From Nonomuraea spiralis (GTDB lineage: Bacteria; Actinomycetota; Actinomycetes; Streptosporangiales; Streptosporangiaceae), in NCBI RefSeq assembly GCF_014648435.1, contig NZ_BMRC01000001.1, forward strand, positions 444,481 to 508,480: 64,000 nt of DNA, written 5' to 3'. The translations under genes and the position numbers were made by a program. Position 1 is the stretch's first letter; each line of letters begins with the position of its first letter. The notes under the pieces are model-generated. The model saw only the letters and a list, made by a program, of their open reading frames with translations. It made no database searches and was not told where the DNA came from. Below, piece after piece: positions 1 through 8,305 of the stretch.

Positions 1-1
1 G

Positions 2-1603
2 ACCGACGTGGTGCTCGCCCCCGGCTCACGCTCGGCCGCCCTGGCCCTGGCCCTGCACGCCGAGTCGCGGGTGCGCCTGCACGTACGCATCGACGAGCGC
101 TCCGCGTCCTTCCTGGCGCTCGGCCTGGCCCGGCGCTCCGATCGGCCGGTGGCGCTCATCTGCTCCTCCGGCACCGCCGCGGCCAACTTCCACCCGGCCG
201 TGATCGAGGCCAACGAGTCGGGCGCGCCGCTGCTGGTGCTCACCGCCGACCGCCCGCCCGAGCTGCGCGGCACCGGCGCCAACCAGACGATCGACCAGGT
301 CAAGCTGTACGGCACCGCCGTACGCTGGTTCGCCGAGGTCGGCGTGCCCGAGGACCGGCCCGGGATGGTGGCCTACTGGCGTTCGCTGGCCTGCCGCGCC
401 TACCAGCGCGCCGCCGGACCGGCCAACCCCGGCCCGGTGCACCTCAACCTGGCCTTCCGGGAGCCGATGATCCCCGACGGCGACACGAGCTGGTCCGAGC
501 CCCTCGACGGCGGCGCCGGCGGCCCCTGGGTACGCGCCCGGGTCGCGCCCCCGCCCATCGCCCTGCACATCCCGCCCACCAGGCGCGGCGTGCTCGTGGT
601 CGGCGACGGCGCGGCCAACGTACGGCGTTACGTGGCCGCCGCCGGCATGGCGGGCTGGCCGGTGTTGTCGGAGCCCAACGGCGGCGCCCGCTACGGCGAC
701 CACTCCATCTCCACTTACCACTACCTGCTGGGCACACCCGAGTTCGCCGACGCCCACCGCCCCGACGTGGTCGTCACGCTGGGCCGCCCGGGGTTGTCGC
801 GCCCGCTGCTGTCGTGGCTGAGGCGGGCCGATGAGCACATCGTGGTCGCCCCCGACCTCGACCGCTGGCCCGACCCGACCAGGTCGGCCACGCAGGTCGC
901 GCAGGCCGTGGAGATCCCGGTGGCCTCCGGCGACGACAGCTGGCTGCACGCCTGGCGGCAGGCCGACGCCGCGGTCAGGTCGGCCCTCGACGCGGTCCTG
1001 GACCGCTCCGGAACCAGCGAGCCGCGCCTGGCCCGCGACCTGGTCGACGCGCTGCCCAACGGCGCGCTGCTGTTCTGCGGCTCCTCGATGCCGATCAGGG
1101 ACCTCGACCAGGCCATGCGGCCGCGGCGCGGGATCAGGCTGATGGCCAACCGGGGCGCCTCGGGCATCGACGGGCTGGTGTCCACGGCCATGGGGGCGGC
1201 GCTGGCGCACAACGGGCCCTCGTACGCGCTGCTCGGCGACCTGTCGTTCCTGCACGACCAGAACGGGCTGATCCTCGGGCCGCGCGAGCCCAGGCCGGAC
1301 CTGTGCCTGGTGGTCGTCAACAACGACGGCGGCGGCATCTTCTCGCTGCTGCCGCAGGCGGCCGTCCGCGACTCGTTCGAGCGGGTCTTCGGCACGCCGC
1401 ACGGCGTGGACCTGGCGTACGTGGCGGCCTCGACGGGGACGCCGTACACGCTGCTCGGGGACATCAGTGAGCTGCCCAAGGCGATGCGCGGCGAGGGGCC
1501 GCGGGTGGTGGAGGTGCGTACCGACCGCGAGGAGAACGCGGCCGTGCACGGCCGCCTGCGCGAGGTGGCCCAGGACGCCGTGCGCGAGTTCCTCAGCTCC
1601 TGA
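2..1603 (+). CDS. menD: MenD, SEPHCHC synthase (5' end outside window)
   Basis: Thiamine-diphosphate enzyme of menaquinone synthesis, joining isochorismate and 2-oxoglutarate to give SEPHCHC. The reading frame is already open at base 2 and begins inside the conserved TDVVLAPGSRSAALALAL segment, so roughly the first 15-20 residues lie outside the window. The N-terminal Pyr domain (LICSSGTAAANFHPAVIEA, RGTGANQTIDQ), a central domain and the C-terminal PP domain (SSMPIRDLD, NRGASGIDGLVSTAMGAA, LLGDLSFLHD, NNDGGGIFSLLPQ) follow in order, covering the expected full length. Its stop overlaps the 3' end of the convergent exonuclease gene by 11 bp. Function is firmly supported by family motifs. Confidence 0.95.
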   Translation, partial: TDVVLAPGSRSAALALALHAESRVRLHVRIDERSASFLALGLARRSDRPVALICSSGTAAANFHPAVIEANESGAPLLVLTADRPPELRGTGANQTIDQVKLYGTAVRWFAEVGVPEDRPGMVAYWRSLACRAYQRAAGPANPGPVHLNLAFREPMIPDGDTSWSEPLDGGAGGPWVRARVAPPPIALHIPPTRRGVLVVGDGAANVRRYVAAAGMAGWPVLSEPNGGARYGDHSISTYHYLLGTPEFADAHRPDVVVTLGRPGLSRPLLSWLRRADEHIVVAPDLDRWPDPTRSATQVAQAVEIPVASGDDSWLHAWRQADAAVRSALDAVLDRSGTSEPRLARDLVDALPNGALLFCGSSMPIRDLDQAMRPRRGIRLMANRGASGIDGLVSTAMGAALAHNGPSYALLGDLSFLHDQNGLILGPREPRPDLCLVVVNNDGGGIFSLLPQAAVRDSFERVFGTPHGVDLAYVAASTGTPYTLLGDISELPKAMRGEGPRVVEVRTDREENAAVHGRLREVAQDAVREFLSS

Positions 1604-2486
1604 GCGCCTCCAGCAGGCGGTTGAGCGGGCTGTCGAGGCCGTAGCGGTCGGCCAGCGCGACCAGGGCCTCGGGGTCGCGCGGCTTGTCCGGCAGTGTCAG
1701 GTCGGCGGCGGGCAGCGGGGCGTCGGAGGCCACCTCGACCACACCCGGCGCGGCGTCGAGGTAGTCGCGGGCGGCGGCCAGGCGGTTGCGGCTGCCGGCC
1801 GGGAAGCCCTCGGTGAGGCCGGAGTCGAGCGCCTCCAGCAGCGCGTCGAGCGAGCCGAACCGGGTGATCAGCGCGGCGGCGGTCTTCTCGCCGACGCCGG
1901 GCACGCCGGGCAGGCCGTCGCTGGGGTCGCCGCGCAGGGTGGCGAAGTCGGCGTAGGCGCGGCCGGGGATGCCGTACTTGGCAGTGACGAACGCCTCGTC
2001 GACGAACTGCAGGTTGCGGATGCCGCGCGCGGTGTACAGGACGCGGACCGGGCGGGAGTCGTCGACGAGCTGGAACAGGTCGCGGTCGCCGGTGACGATC
2101 TCGACGGCGCCCTCGGCCTGGTGGGTGAGGGTGCCGATGACGTCGTCGGCCTCGTAGCCGGGCGACTCGGGACGGGCGATGCCGAGGGCGTCGAGGACCT
2201 CGTTGATGACGGCGATCTGCGGCACCAGCGCCTCGGGCACCTCCTCGACGTCGCCGTGGGCCACCCGGTGGGCCTTGTACGTCGGGATCGCCGCCACCCT
2301 GAAGGCGGGCCGCCAGTCGGCGTCCATCGTGGCGGCCAGCGCGGCCGGGGAGTGTCGGCGTACCAGCGTGGCGATCATGTCGATGAGGCCGCGTACCGCG
2401 TTGACCGGCGAGCCGTCGGGCGCCTTGATCGACTCGGGGATGCCGTAGAAGGCCCGGAAGTAGAGGGACGGTGTGTCCAGAAGCAT
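1593..2486 (-). CDS. 5'-3' exonuclease (FEN/PolA-N-type), stand-alone
   Basis: Stand-alone 5'-3' exonuclease of about 297 residues, equivalent to the N-terminal nuclease domain of DNA polymerase I and expected to trim 5' flaps or RNA primers. Family features are the start MLLDTPSLYFRAFYG, the acidic cluster ESPGYEADDVIGTL with TGDRDLFQLV, and the helix-hairpin-helix region PGVPGVGEKTAAALITRFG. The ATG at 2486 is preferred because homologues begin this way; an in-frame GTG lies two codons upstream at 2492. It follows the PAS-SpoIIE gene by 10 bp on the same strand. No polymerase domain is fused. Confidence 0.9.
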   Translation of the reverse strand: MLLDTPSLYFRAFYGIPESIKAPDGSPVNAVRGLIDMIATLVRRHSPAALAATMDADWRPAFRVAAIPTYKAHRVAHGDVEEVPEALVPQIAVINEVLDALGIARPESPGYEADDVIGTLTHQAEGAVEIVTGDRDLFQLVDDSRPVRVLYTARGIRNLQFVDEAFVTAKYGIPGRAYADFATLRGDPSDGLPGVPGVGEKTAAALITRFGSLDALLEALDSGLTEGFPAGSRNRLAAARDYLDAAPGVVEVASDAPLPAADLTLPDKPRDPEALVALADRYGLDSPLNRLLEALRS

Positions 2487-2496
2487 GAGCACCCGT

Positions 2497-3798
2497 CTAT
2501 GGTCGCACTCCCGCCGCCCTCCCGTCCGGCTCCGGCGCTCCCGGCCCCTCCGGCCCCTCCTGCGGCTCCGGGACGGCGACGGCCAGCAGGCAGGCGTCGT
2601 CCTCGGGGTTGGGGCCGCCGATCTGGGCCAGGAGGCGGTCGAGCCCGGCTTCGAGGTCGTGGGCCGACAGGCCGTGGGCGGCGGCGAGGACCAGCTCCAG
2701 GCCGACGTCGATGTCGCGGGTGCGCCGCTCGACCAGCCCGTCGGTGAACATCAGCAGCAGGTCGCCGGGGCGCAGCCGGGTGCGGGCCAGCTCGTAGGGG
2801 CGGCCGGAGACCGCGCCGAGCAGCACACCCGGCGGCCTGCCCAGCCTGGTCGCCAGGCCGCCGCGGACGAGGATGGGGTCGAGGTTGCCCGCCTGGCCCC
2901 AGGTGAACAGCAGCGTGGCGGGGTCGAGGTGGCCGATGACTGCCGTGGCGGTGGTGTCCTTGAGCTGGTGGAGGACCAGGTCGTTGAGCCAGGACAGCAG
3001 GCGGTCGGCGGGCTTGCCGGTCATGGTGAGGCCGACGAGCGCGTGGCGCAGGTGGGCCATATGGGCGATGGCGGGCAGGCCGTGGCCCGACACGTCGCCG
3101 ATGGCCAGCAGCAGCCGGCCGTCGGGGGTGGTCGCGGCCTCGAACCAGTCGCCGCCCAGGCTCGCGGTCTTCTCGGCCGGCACGTAACGGACGGCGATCC
3201 TGGCGCCGGGCAGGTCGAGGCAGCCGGTGGGCGCGGGCAGGATGGCCTCGCGCAGCGCCAGCATCACGTTGCGCTCCTCGGCCGCCTGCTCGCGGGCCTC
3301 CAGGAGCTGGCGGCGCGACTCCGACATCATGCGCTCGGCCCGGCGGCGGCCGGTGATGTCCTGGATGACGCCGTGCATGCCGACCGGGCCGCCGGGCGCC
3401 ATCAGCGGTTCGAGCACGACGCGCAGGTCGCGCAGCTCGCCCGTGCCGCGCCTGACGCGGAACTCGGCGTGGACGGGCTCGACGCCCGCCACCACGTGCC
3501 ACAGCAGCCGGTCGAGCGCGTCGAGGTCGGCGGGCTCGACCATGGCGGCCAGGTCGGGAAGGGACAGCGGGCCCTCCTCGCGGTCTCTTCCGAAGATCGC
3601 GTAGACCTGGTCGGACCAGATGGCCGCGCCGGTGCGCAGGTTCCACTCGGCCCAGCCCATGTTGCCGAGCCGCTCGGCGTGGGCGAGCCGGACGGACAGC
3701 AGCTCCGCGCCGGCTCCGCGGCCCCGCTCGTGCGGGACCTCCTGCCTGACCAGCTCTGCCCGCCTGACCAGCTCTGCCGCGCCTGCGAAGTCGACCAT
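2497..3798 (-). CDS. PAS-SpoIIE serine phosphatase (PPM family)
   Basis: 433-residue cytoplasmic phosphatase. A PAS fold lies at about residues 45-150 (NMGWAEWNLRTGAAIWSDQVY ending in the PAC-like GVIQDITGRRRAER). A short coiled linker and a SpoIIE/PP2C-like domain follow, with metal-binding motifs GGDWFEA, AIGDVSGHG, FTDGLVERR and EDDACLLAV. Such proteins commonly dephosphorylate anti-sigma-factor antagonists in actinomycetes; the partner is not encoded nearby. No transmembrane segment or HATPase kinase domain is visible, so any sensing would go through the PAS domain. It shares a 176-bp intergenic region with the divergent M24 peptidase. Confidence 0.88.
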   Translation of the reverse strand: MVDFAGAAELVRRAELVRQEVPHERGRGAGAELLSVRLAHAERLGNMGWAEWNLRTGAAIWSDQVYAIFGRDREEGPLSLPDLAAMVEPADLDALDRLLWHVVAGVEPVHAEFRVRRGTGELRDLRVVLEPLMAPGGPVGMHGVIQDITGRRRAERMMSESRRQLLEAREQAAEERNVMLALREAILPAPTGCLDLPGARIAVRYVPAEKTASLGGDWFEAATTPDGRLLLAIGDVSGHGLPAIAHMAHLRHALVGLTMTGKPADRLLSWLNDLVLHQLKDTTATAVIGHLDPATLLFTWGQAGNLDPILVRGGLATRLGRPPGVLLGAVSGRPYELARTRLRPGDLLLMFTDGLVERRTRDIDVGLELVLAAAHGLSAHDLEAGLDRLLAQIGGPNPEDDACLLAVAVPEPQEGPEGPGAPEPDGRAAGVRP

Positions 3799-3974
3799 GG
3801 CCTCACTCTCAAACTGCAGTGGAACTGGACAATTGGCCCCACACTACGTGATCGATGTGGAACGGAGTGTAGTCAGGGGTCGCTGTGTTGTGAGAAGTTT
3901 TCGCGGATTTTAGCCGTGGGCGGACAAGCGGCCTGCTGGAGTGAGGGCGCCGGTCGTCCGAGTAGATTTGGCCT
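3799..3974. promoter_or_regulatory. Divergent intergenic region, SpoIIE gene / M24 peptidase
   Basis: This 176-bp gap holds the promoters of both flanking genes. A TAGATT box at 3963-3968 sits 6 nt before the GTG at 3975 and no Shine-Dalgarno is visible, which suggests a leaderless transcript for the peptidase. Short imperfect inverted repeats (CCACA...TGTGG around 3840-3862) are present, but no known operator was recognised. Confidence 0.4.
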
Positions 3975-5090
3975 GTGACGTCCTCAGACTTGTATCCCGT
4001 GTCCCGTCTGGCCGCCGCGCAGGAGGCCACCGCCAAGGCCGGGCTCGACGCCCTGCTGCTCACGCCGGGGCCCGACCTGCGTTATGTCAGCGGTTATGAC
4101 GCCAAGCCGCTGGAGCGGCTGACCTGCCTCGTGGTGCCCGCCTCAGGCGAGGCGTACATGATGGTGCCGCGTCTTGAGCTGCCGGCCGCGCAGGCCTCGC
4201 CCGCCTCCCGGCTCGGGCTGGAGTTCGTGGCCTGGGACGAGACCGACGACCCCTACGCCGTCGCCGCCGCCCGGCTCGGCCGGGTGGCCAAGGTGGGGCT
4301 GGCCGACCGCATGTGGGCCATGTCGTCGCTGCGTTTCCGCGAGGTGCTGCCGGAGACCGAGCAGGTGCTGGCCGGCACGGTGCTGCGCGAGCTGCGCATG
4401 CGCAAGTCGCCCGCCGAGGTGGCGGCCCTGCGTGAGGCGGGGGAGGCCATCGACTCCGTCCACCGGCAGGTGCCGGGGCTGCTGCGCGCCGGTCGCACCG
4501 AGCGCGAGGTGGGCCGTGACATCGCCGAGCTGATCCTGGCCGCCGGCCACGACAGTGTCGACTTCGTCATCGTCGCCTCCGGGCCCAACGGCGCCAGCCC
4601 CCACCACGACGTGTCCGACCGGGTGATCCAGGCGGGCGAGCCGGTCGTGGTGGACATCGGCGGCCAGCTCCACAACGGCTACTGCTCCGACTCCACGCGC
4701 ACCTACTGCGTGGGCGAGCCGCCGGCCGAGTTCGCCGCCTACTACGAGGTGCTGCGCCGCGCCCAGGACGCGGCCTGCGCGGCGGTGCGGCCGGGCGTGT
4801 CGTGCGAGTCGATCGACGCCGCGGCCCGCGACGTCATCACCGAGGCCGGCTACGGCGACTACTTCATCCACCGCACCGGCCACGGCATCGGCATCGAGAC
4901 GCACGAGGAGCCGTACATCATCTCGGGCAACGGCGAGCCGCTGGAGGCCGGGTTCGCCTTCTCCGTCGAGCCCGGCATCTACCTGCCCGGCCGCCACGGC
5001 GCCCGGATCGAGGACATCGTCGTCTGCACCGAGACCGGCGGCGAGCGGCTGAACAACACGCCGCGCGAGCTGGTGACCGTCCAGCCGTAA
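3975..5090 (+). CDS. M24-family Xaa-Pro aminopeptidase
   Basis: 371-residue pita-bread metallopeptidase predicted to release N-terminal residues next to proline in the cytoplasm. An N-terminal creatinase-like domain (about 1-125) precedes the catalytic domain. The five metal ligands can be seen: Asp in VVVDIGGQ, Asp in YCSDSTRT, His in HRTGHGIGIETHEE, Glu in SVEPGIYLPG and Glu in ARIEDIVV. The length matches actinobacterial PepQ-like dipeptidases. The GTG start has a TAGATT box 6 nt upstream and no Shine-Dalgarno, so it may be leaderless. A PP2C-like gene starts 5 bp after its stop, implying co-transcription. Confidence 0.9.
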   Translation: MTSSDLYPVSRLAAAQEATAKAGLDALLLTPGPDLRYVSGYDAKPLERLTCLVVPASGEAYMMVPRLELPAAQASPASRLGLEFVAWDETDDPYAVAAARLGRVAKVGLADRMWAMSSLRFREVLPETEQVLAGTVLRELRMRKSPAEVAALREAGEAIDSVHRQVPGLLRAGRTEREVGRDIAELILAAGHDSVDFVIVASGPNGASPHHDVSDRVIQAGEPVVVDIGGQLHNGYCSDSTRTYCVGEPPAEFAAYYEVLRRAQDAACAAVRPGVSCESIDAAARDVITEAGYGDYFIHRTGHGIGIETHEEPYIISGNGEPLEAGFAFSVEPGIYLPGRHGARIEDIVVCTETGGERLNNTPRELVTVQP

Positions 5091-5095
5091 CTGGC

Positions 5096-5863
5096 GTGTT
5101 CACCGAGGTCAGATACGCCACCCGGCCGGGGTCGGCGCGGCCCAACGAGGACCTGGCGGTGGCCGGGCCCTCGTGGGCGGTCGTGCTCGACGGCGCCACG
5201 GCGGCGGCCGGGGCCGGCGGCGGGTGCGCCCACGGCGTCGCGTGGCTGGTCGGGCGGCTCGGCGGGGCGCTGGCCGCCGGGCTGGCCGCGGGCGGGCGCG
5301 CCCCGCTGGGCGACATCCTGGCCGAGGCCATCTCCGTCACCATGGGCGCCCACGAGGGCACCTGCGACCTGGACGATCCCGACTCCCCGTCGGCGACCGT
5401 GGCCATGCTGCGCTTCGGCGGGGGAGTGGTGGAGTACCTGGTGCTGGGGGACTCCCCGGTCGTGCTCGCGCGGGCCGGGGGCGGGACCGAGGTCATCGGG
5501 GACGACCGGGTGGAGCGGCTGCCGGGCGGGCGGCCGTACTCGCTGGAGCTGGTGCGGCGCATGCGCAACGCCGACGGCGGGTTCTGGGTGGCCTCCACCC
5601 GGCCCGAGGCCGCCGGGCGGGCGGTCAGCGGGGTGGTGGAGGCGGCGGGGTTGCGCGGCGCCGGGCTGTTCACCGACGGGGTGACGCGGCTGGTCGAGTG
5701 GTACGGGTGGAGCTGGGAGGCCGTGCTCGCCGAGCTGACCGGCGGGGGGCCGGAGGCGCTCATCTCGGCGGTGCGGGAGCTGGAGGCGGCGCGCGGGCCG
5801 GTGCGCGGCAAGCGCCACGACGACGCCACCGCCCTGTGGGCGGGTTTCCCGCTCATCGGCTGA
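5096..5863 (+). CDS. PP2C-like (PPM) phosphatase-fold protein
   Basis: 255-residue single-domain protein with PPM phosphatase signatures: NEDLAV near the N-terminus, WAVVLDGAT with the metal aspartate, a central LGDSPVVLA, then FTDGVTRL and RHDDATALW. No transmembrane segment or regulatory domain is visible. The GTG at 5096 is chosen because it immediately precedes the conserved N-terminus and lies 5 bp after the peptidase stop. The frame stays open further upstream, but only as overlap with that gene. The substrate is unknown. Several motif positions are looser than in housekeeping PstP, so activity is likely but not certain. Confidence 0.75.
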   Translation: MFTEVRYATRPGSARPNEDLAVAGPSWAVVLDGATAAAGAGGGCAHGVAWLVGRLGGALAAGLAAGGRAPLGDILAEAISVTMGAHEGTCDLDDPDSPSATVAMLRFGGGVVEYLVLGDSPVVLARAGGGTEVIGDDRVERLPGGRPYSLELVRRMRNADGGFWVASTRPEAAGRAVSGVVEAAGLRGAGLFTDGVTRLVEWYGWSWEAVLAELTGGGPEALISAVRELEAARGPVRGKRHDDATALWAGFPLIG

Positions 5864-6059
5864 CCTGGGGCTTCTCGCGGGTGGGGCCCTCATGGCTTTC
5901 CGGGGCGGCGTACGGACTCGTGGGCTCGGGCTGGCCCCCCAGGTCGGCGATGCCTTGATCGGCAGTACGTGATCATGAAACAATTCCCCGGCAGGTGTAT
6001 TCGTCCGGGGTGTTGGGGGGGCGTCGCCATGATGTGCGAACCGTCCGGGCGGCGCTAGG

Positions 6060-6926
6060 GTGCCCGGCGAGGAGCTGGACGAGGCGTTCAGGCTCGGCCG
6101 CACCTGCGCGCTGGCCGCCGAGTGCGGCAGGGACCTGCGGCGCTGCGCCCAGATGTACGACGGCCTGTTCCCCGCCGCGGCCTTCGACGACGAGTTCTAC
6201 CACGCCCTGACCCTCGGCACCGCCTTCAGTGCCCCCTGGGCCGGCGCGGGCGGGCTGAAGGCGGTCAACCGCAGCGCCCTGTGGGTGCTGGCCGTCGGCC
6301 GCCTGGTCGACCACACCGCCACCACCCGCGAGCAGGTCGAACGGCTGACCCGCGACTGCCTGGCGGTCGCCCGCGGCGCGGTGCCGCGATCGGCGGCCAC
6401 CCGTTTCCTGGCCGACCTGCGCGACGAACTGGCGACGGCCGAGAGGTTCGGCGCGGCGCGGCGGCTCTGGCACGACCAGCTCGCCAGGACCCTGGCCGGG
6501 ATGGCCAGGGCGTGGGTGTGGCGGGAGACCCGCGCCGTGCCCACGCTGGAGCACTATCTTGACAACGCCGACAGCCGCGGCTCCTGCTTCGTGGACCTGT
6601 CGCACTGGATCTACACCGGCGACGGCTGGATCGGCGGCCACCTGGAGGAGGCGCGGGCGGTCAGCCGGCAGGTCCAGCGCTACCTCCACCTGCTCGGCGA
6701 CGTCGCCTCCTACCGCAAGGACCTCAACTGGGGCGACCTCAACGTCCTGGGGCTCGGCGTCACCGGCGGCGAGGTCGCCGAGACGATGGACGGCCTGGCC
6801 CGCGAGGCGATCGGCCTGATCGAGGCGTTGCGCGGGTGCAGCCCCCGTACGGCCGCCTACCTGCGGCGACGGATCGGCTTCAACGCCGGCTTCACCGGTA
6901 TTTCGGACTTCGGTCCTGCAACCTAA
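6060..6926 (+). CDS. Degenerate class I terpene-synthase-like protein
   Basis: 288-residue, mostly helical protein recalling bacterial class I terpene synthases. RAVPTLEHYLDNADSRGS corresponds to their conserved P-S-L-x-E-Y-L-x-x-R stretch. GDVASYRKDLNWGDLNVL sits where the NSE motif (NDxxSxxKE then G-D-x-x-N-L) belongs, with N to G and E to D changes. The Asp-rich motif is reduced to GRLVDHTAT. The protein is shorter than usual and begins at a GTG that follows an in-frame stop at 6030, so the first helix may be missing. An orphan CvnD GTPase follows, and conservon genes often neighbour terpene cyclases. The fold call is inference, and catalytic competence is doubtful. Confidence 0.5.
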   Translation: MPGEELDEAFRLGRTCALAAECGRDLRRCAQMYDGLFPAAAFDDEFYHALTLGTAFSAPWAGAGGLKAVNRSALWVLAVGRLVDHTATTREQVERLTRDCLAVARGAVPRSAATRFLADLRDELATAERFGAARRLWHDQLARTLAGMARAWVWRETRAVPTLEHYLDNADSRGSCFVDLSHWIYTGDGWIGGHLEEARAVSRQVQRYLHLLGDVASYRKDLNWGDLNVLGLGVTGGEVAETMDGLAREAIGLIEALRGCSPRTAAYLRRRIGFNAGFTGISDFGPAT

Positions 6927-7038
6927 CGATCTCGTCGAATATCCTGACAAGGATCTTGACTTTCCTGCACAAGTCGGGCGACTTATAGGACTACCGGCGA
7001 TAAATCGTGACATTTTGTTCCTTGTAAAAATTTGTGTC

Positions 7039-7067
7039 TTGAGTGGAAAATGTGGCGTTGCTAGGGT
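7039..7067 (+). promoter_or_regulatory. Promoter of the CvnD-like GTPase gene
   Basis: TTGAGT (7039-7044), a 17-bp spacer and TAGGGT (7062-7067) form a vegetative-type promoter in an unusually AT-rich stretch (6930-7060). The expected transcript start near 7074 leaves a leader of about 100 nt before the ATG at 7175. It argues against translation from the earlier in-frame ATG at 7043. Confidence 0.5.
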
Positions 7068-7174
7068 GGCTCGATGCCAGGCATGTGGGACGACCTTCAC
7101 AACGTGCCTTGACAGATACCACTGACCATGGGCGAAGGTCGCACGTGCGCGCGGACCTGTACGGGCGGTGCTGG

Positions 7175-7768
7175 ATGGAATTCGGTCGCGTCGACCGCTG
7201 GCGGCTCCCGACCGCCATCAAGATCTTGATCGCGGGCGGGTTCGGCGCGGGCAAGACCACGATGGTCGGCGCCGTGTCCGAGACCCGCCCGCTGCGCACG
7301 GAAGAGGCGCTCACCCACGTCGGCACGCACGTGGACGACCTGTCGGGCGTCGAGCGCAAGCTCACCACGACCGTCGCCATGGACTTCGGCCGCATCACCA
7401 TCCGCGACGACTACATGCTCTACCTGTTCGGCACCCCGGGCCAGGAACGTTTCTGGTTCGTGTGGGACGAGCTGGCCATGGGCGCGCTGGGCGCCGTCGT
7501 GCTGGCCGACACCCGCCGCCTGGCCGACTGCTTCCCGGCCGTCGACTACTTCGAGAAGCGCGCGCAGCCGTTCATCATCGCGCTCAACTGCTTCGACGGC
7601 ACCAGGCCCTTCACCGTGGGTGAGGTGCGCCAGGCCATCGGGCTGGAGCCCGACGTCCCCATCGTGCTGTGCGACGCCCGCAGGCGCGACTCGGGCCGCC
7701 AGGTGCTCATCACCCTGGTCGAGCACGCGATGAACAGAGGGGTCGCTCCCGTCGGGACCATGTCGTGA
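7175..7768 (+). CDS. CvnD-type conservon GTPase (orphan)
   Basis: 197-residue small GTP-binding protein of the CvnD/MglA-like group found in actinomycete conservons. G1 is GGFGAGKTT, G3 is GTPGQERF, NCFD stands at the G4 position and CDAR at G5. In complete conservons this protein works with a sensor-kinase-like CvnA, a roadblock CvnB and a DUF742 CvnC; none of these is present here. The ATG at 7175 starts MEFGRVDRWRLPTAIKILIA, the usual CvnD N-terminus. The terpene-synthase-like gene lies upstream and an Lrp regulator follows after 23 bp. Confidence 0.85.
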   Translation: MEFGRVDRWRLPTAIKILIAGGFGAGKTTMVGAVSETRPLRTEEALTHVGTHVDDLSGVERKLTTTVAMDFGRITIRDDYMLYLFGTPGQERFWFVWDELAMGALGAVVLADTRRLADCFPAVDYFEKRAQPFIIALNCFDGTRPFTVGEVRQAIGLEPDVPIVLCDARRRDSGRQVLITLVEHAMNRGVAPVGTMS

Positions 7769-7791
7769 CCATCACCGGCTACCTTTGACCG

Positions 7792-8277
7792 ATGGAGGAG
7801 ATCGACCGCCGGATCGTCACGCTGCTCGCCCACGACGGCCGCATGAGTTTCACCGACCTGGCCAGGGAGACCGGGCTCTCCGTCTCCGCGGTCCACCAGC
7901 GCGTACGCCGTCTGGAGAAGCGCGGGGTCGTCCGCGGCTACGCCGCCATCATCGACCACGACGCGATCGGCCTGCCGCTGACCGCGTTCGTCTCGATCAA
8001 GCCGATCGACCCCGCCGCCCCCGACGACGCCCCCGTACGGCTGGCCCACCTGAGCGCCATCGAGGCCTGCCACAGCGTCGCCGGGGACGAGAGCTACATC
8101 CTCAAGGTCCGGGTGGCCTCGCCGGTGGCGCTGGAGGACCTGCTCCAGCAGATCCGCGCCTCGGCCAACGTCTCCACCCGTACGACGGTGGTCCTGAGCA
8201 CCCCCTACGAGCACCGCGCCCTCGTCGCGGCCCCCGAGACCACCCCCGGCGAGGCCGGGCAGGACGCCTCGGCCTGA
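7792..8277 (+). CDS. Lrp/AsnC-family transcriptional regulator
   Basis: 161-residue regulator. An N-terminal winged helix (DRRIVTLLAHDGRMSFTDLA followed by ETGLSVSAVHQRVRRLEKRG) precedes a RAM ligand-binding domain, with GDESYILKVRV and the loop before RTTVVLST typical of the family. It probably responds to an amino acid or related metabolite; the effector and targets are not evident. A TACCTT box at 7780-7785 is 6 nt before the ATG and there is no Shine-Dalgarno, so the mRNA may be leaderless. It converges on the sugar operon. Confidence 0.9.
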   Translation: MEEIDRRIVTLLAHDGRMSFTDLARETGLSVSAVHQRVRRLEKRGVVRGYAAIIDHDAIGLPLTAFVSIKPIDPAAPDDAPVRLAHLSAIEACHSVAGDESYILKVRVASPVALEDLLQQIRASANVSTRTTVVLSTPYEHRALVAAPETTPGEAGQDASA

Positions 8278-8305
8278 CCGGCCCCCGCAGGCGCCCCCGG
8301 GCCGG

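Noticed and set aside
26..1549. Long open frame antisense to menD (about 500 codons)
   Set aside because: It has the His/Arg/Gly-rich composition typical of antisense frames in high-GC DNA and no family motif; MenD on the other strand is unambiguous.
7043..7174. Earlier in-frame ATG for the CvnD-type GTPase
   Set aside because: It lies within the predicted promoter (TTGAGT-N17-TAGGGT) and would add 44 residues not typical of CvnD proteins.
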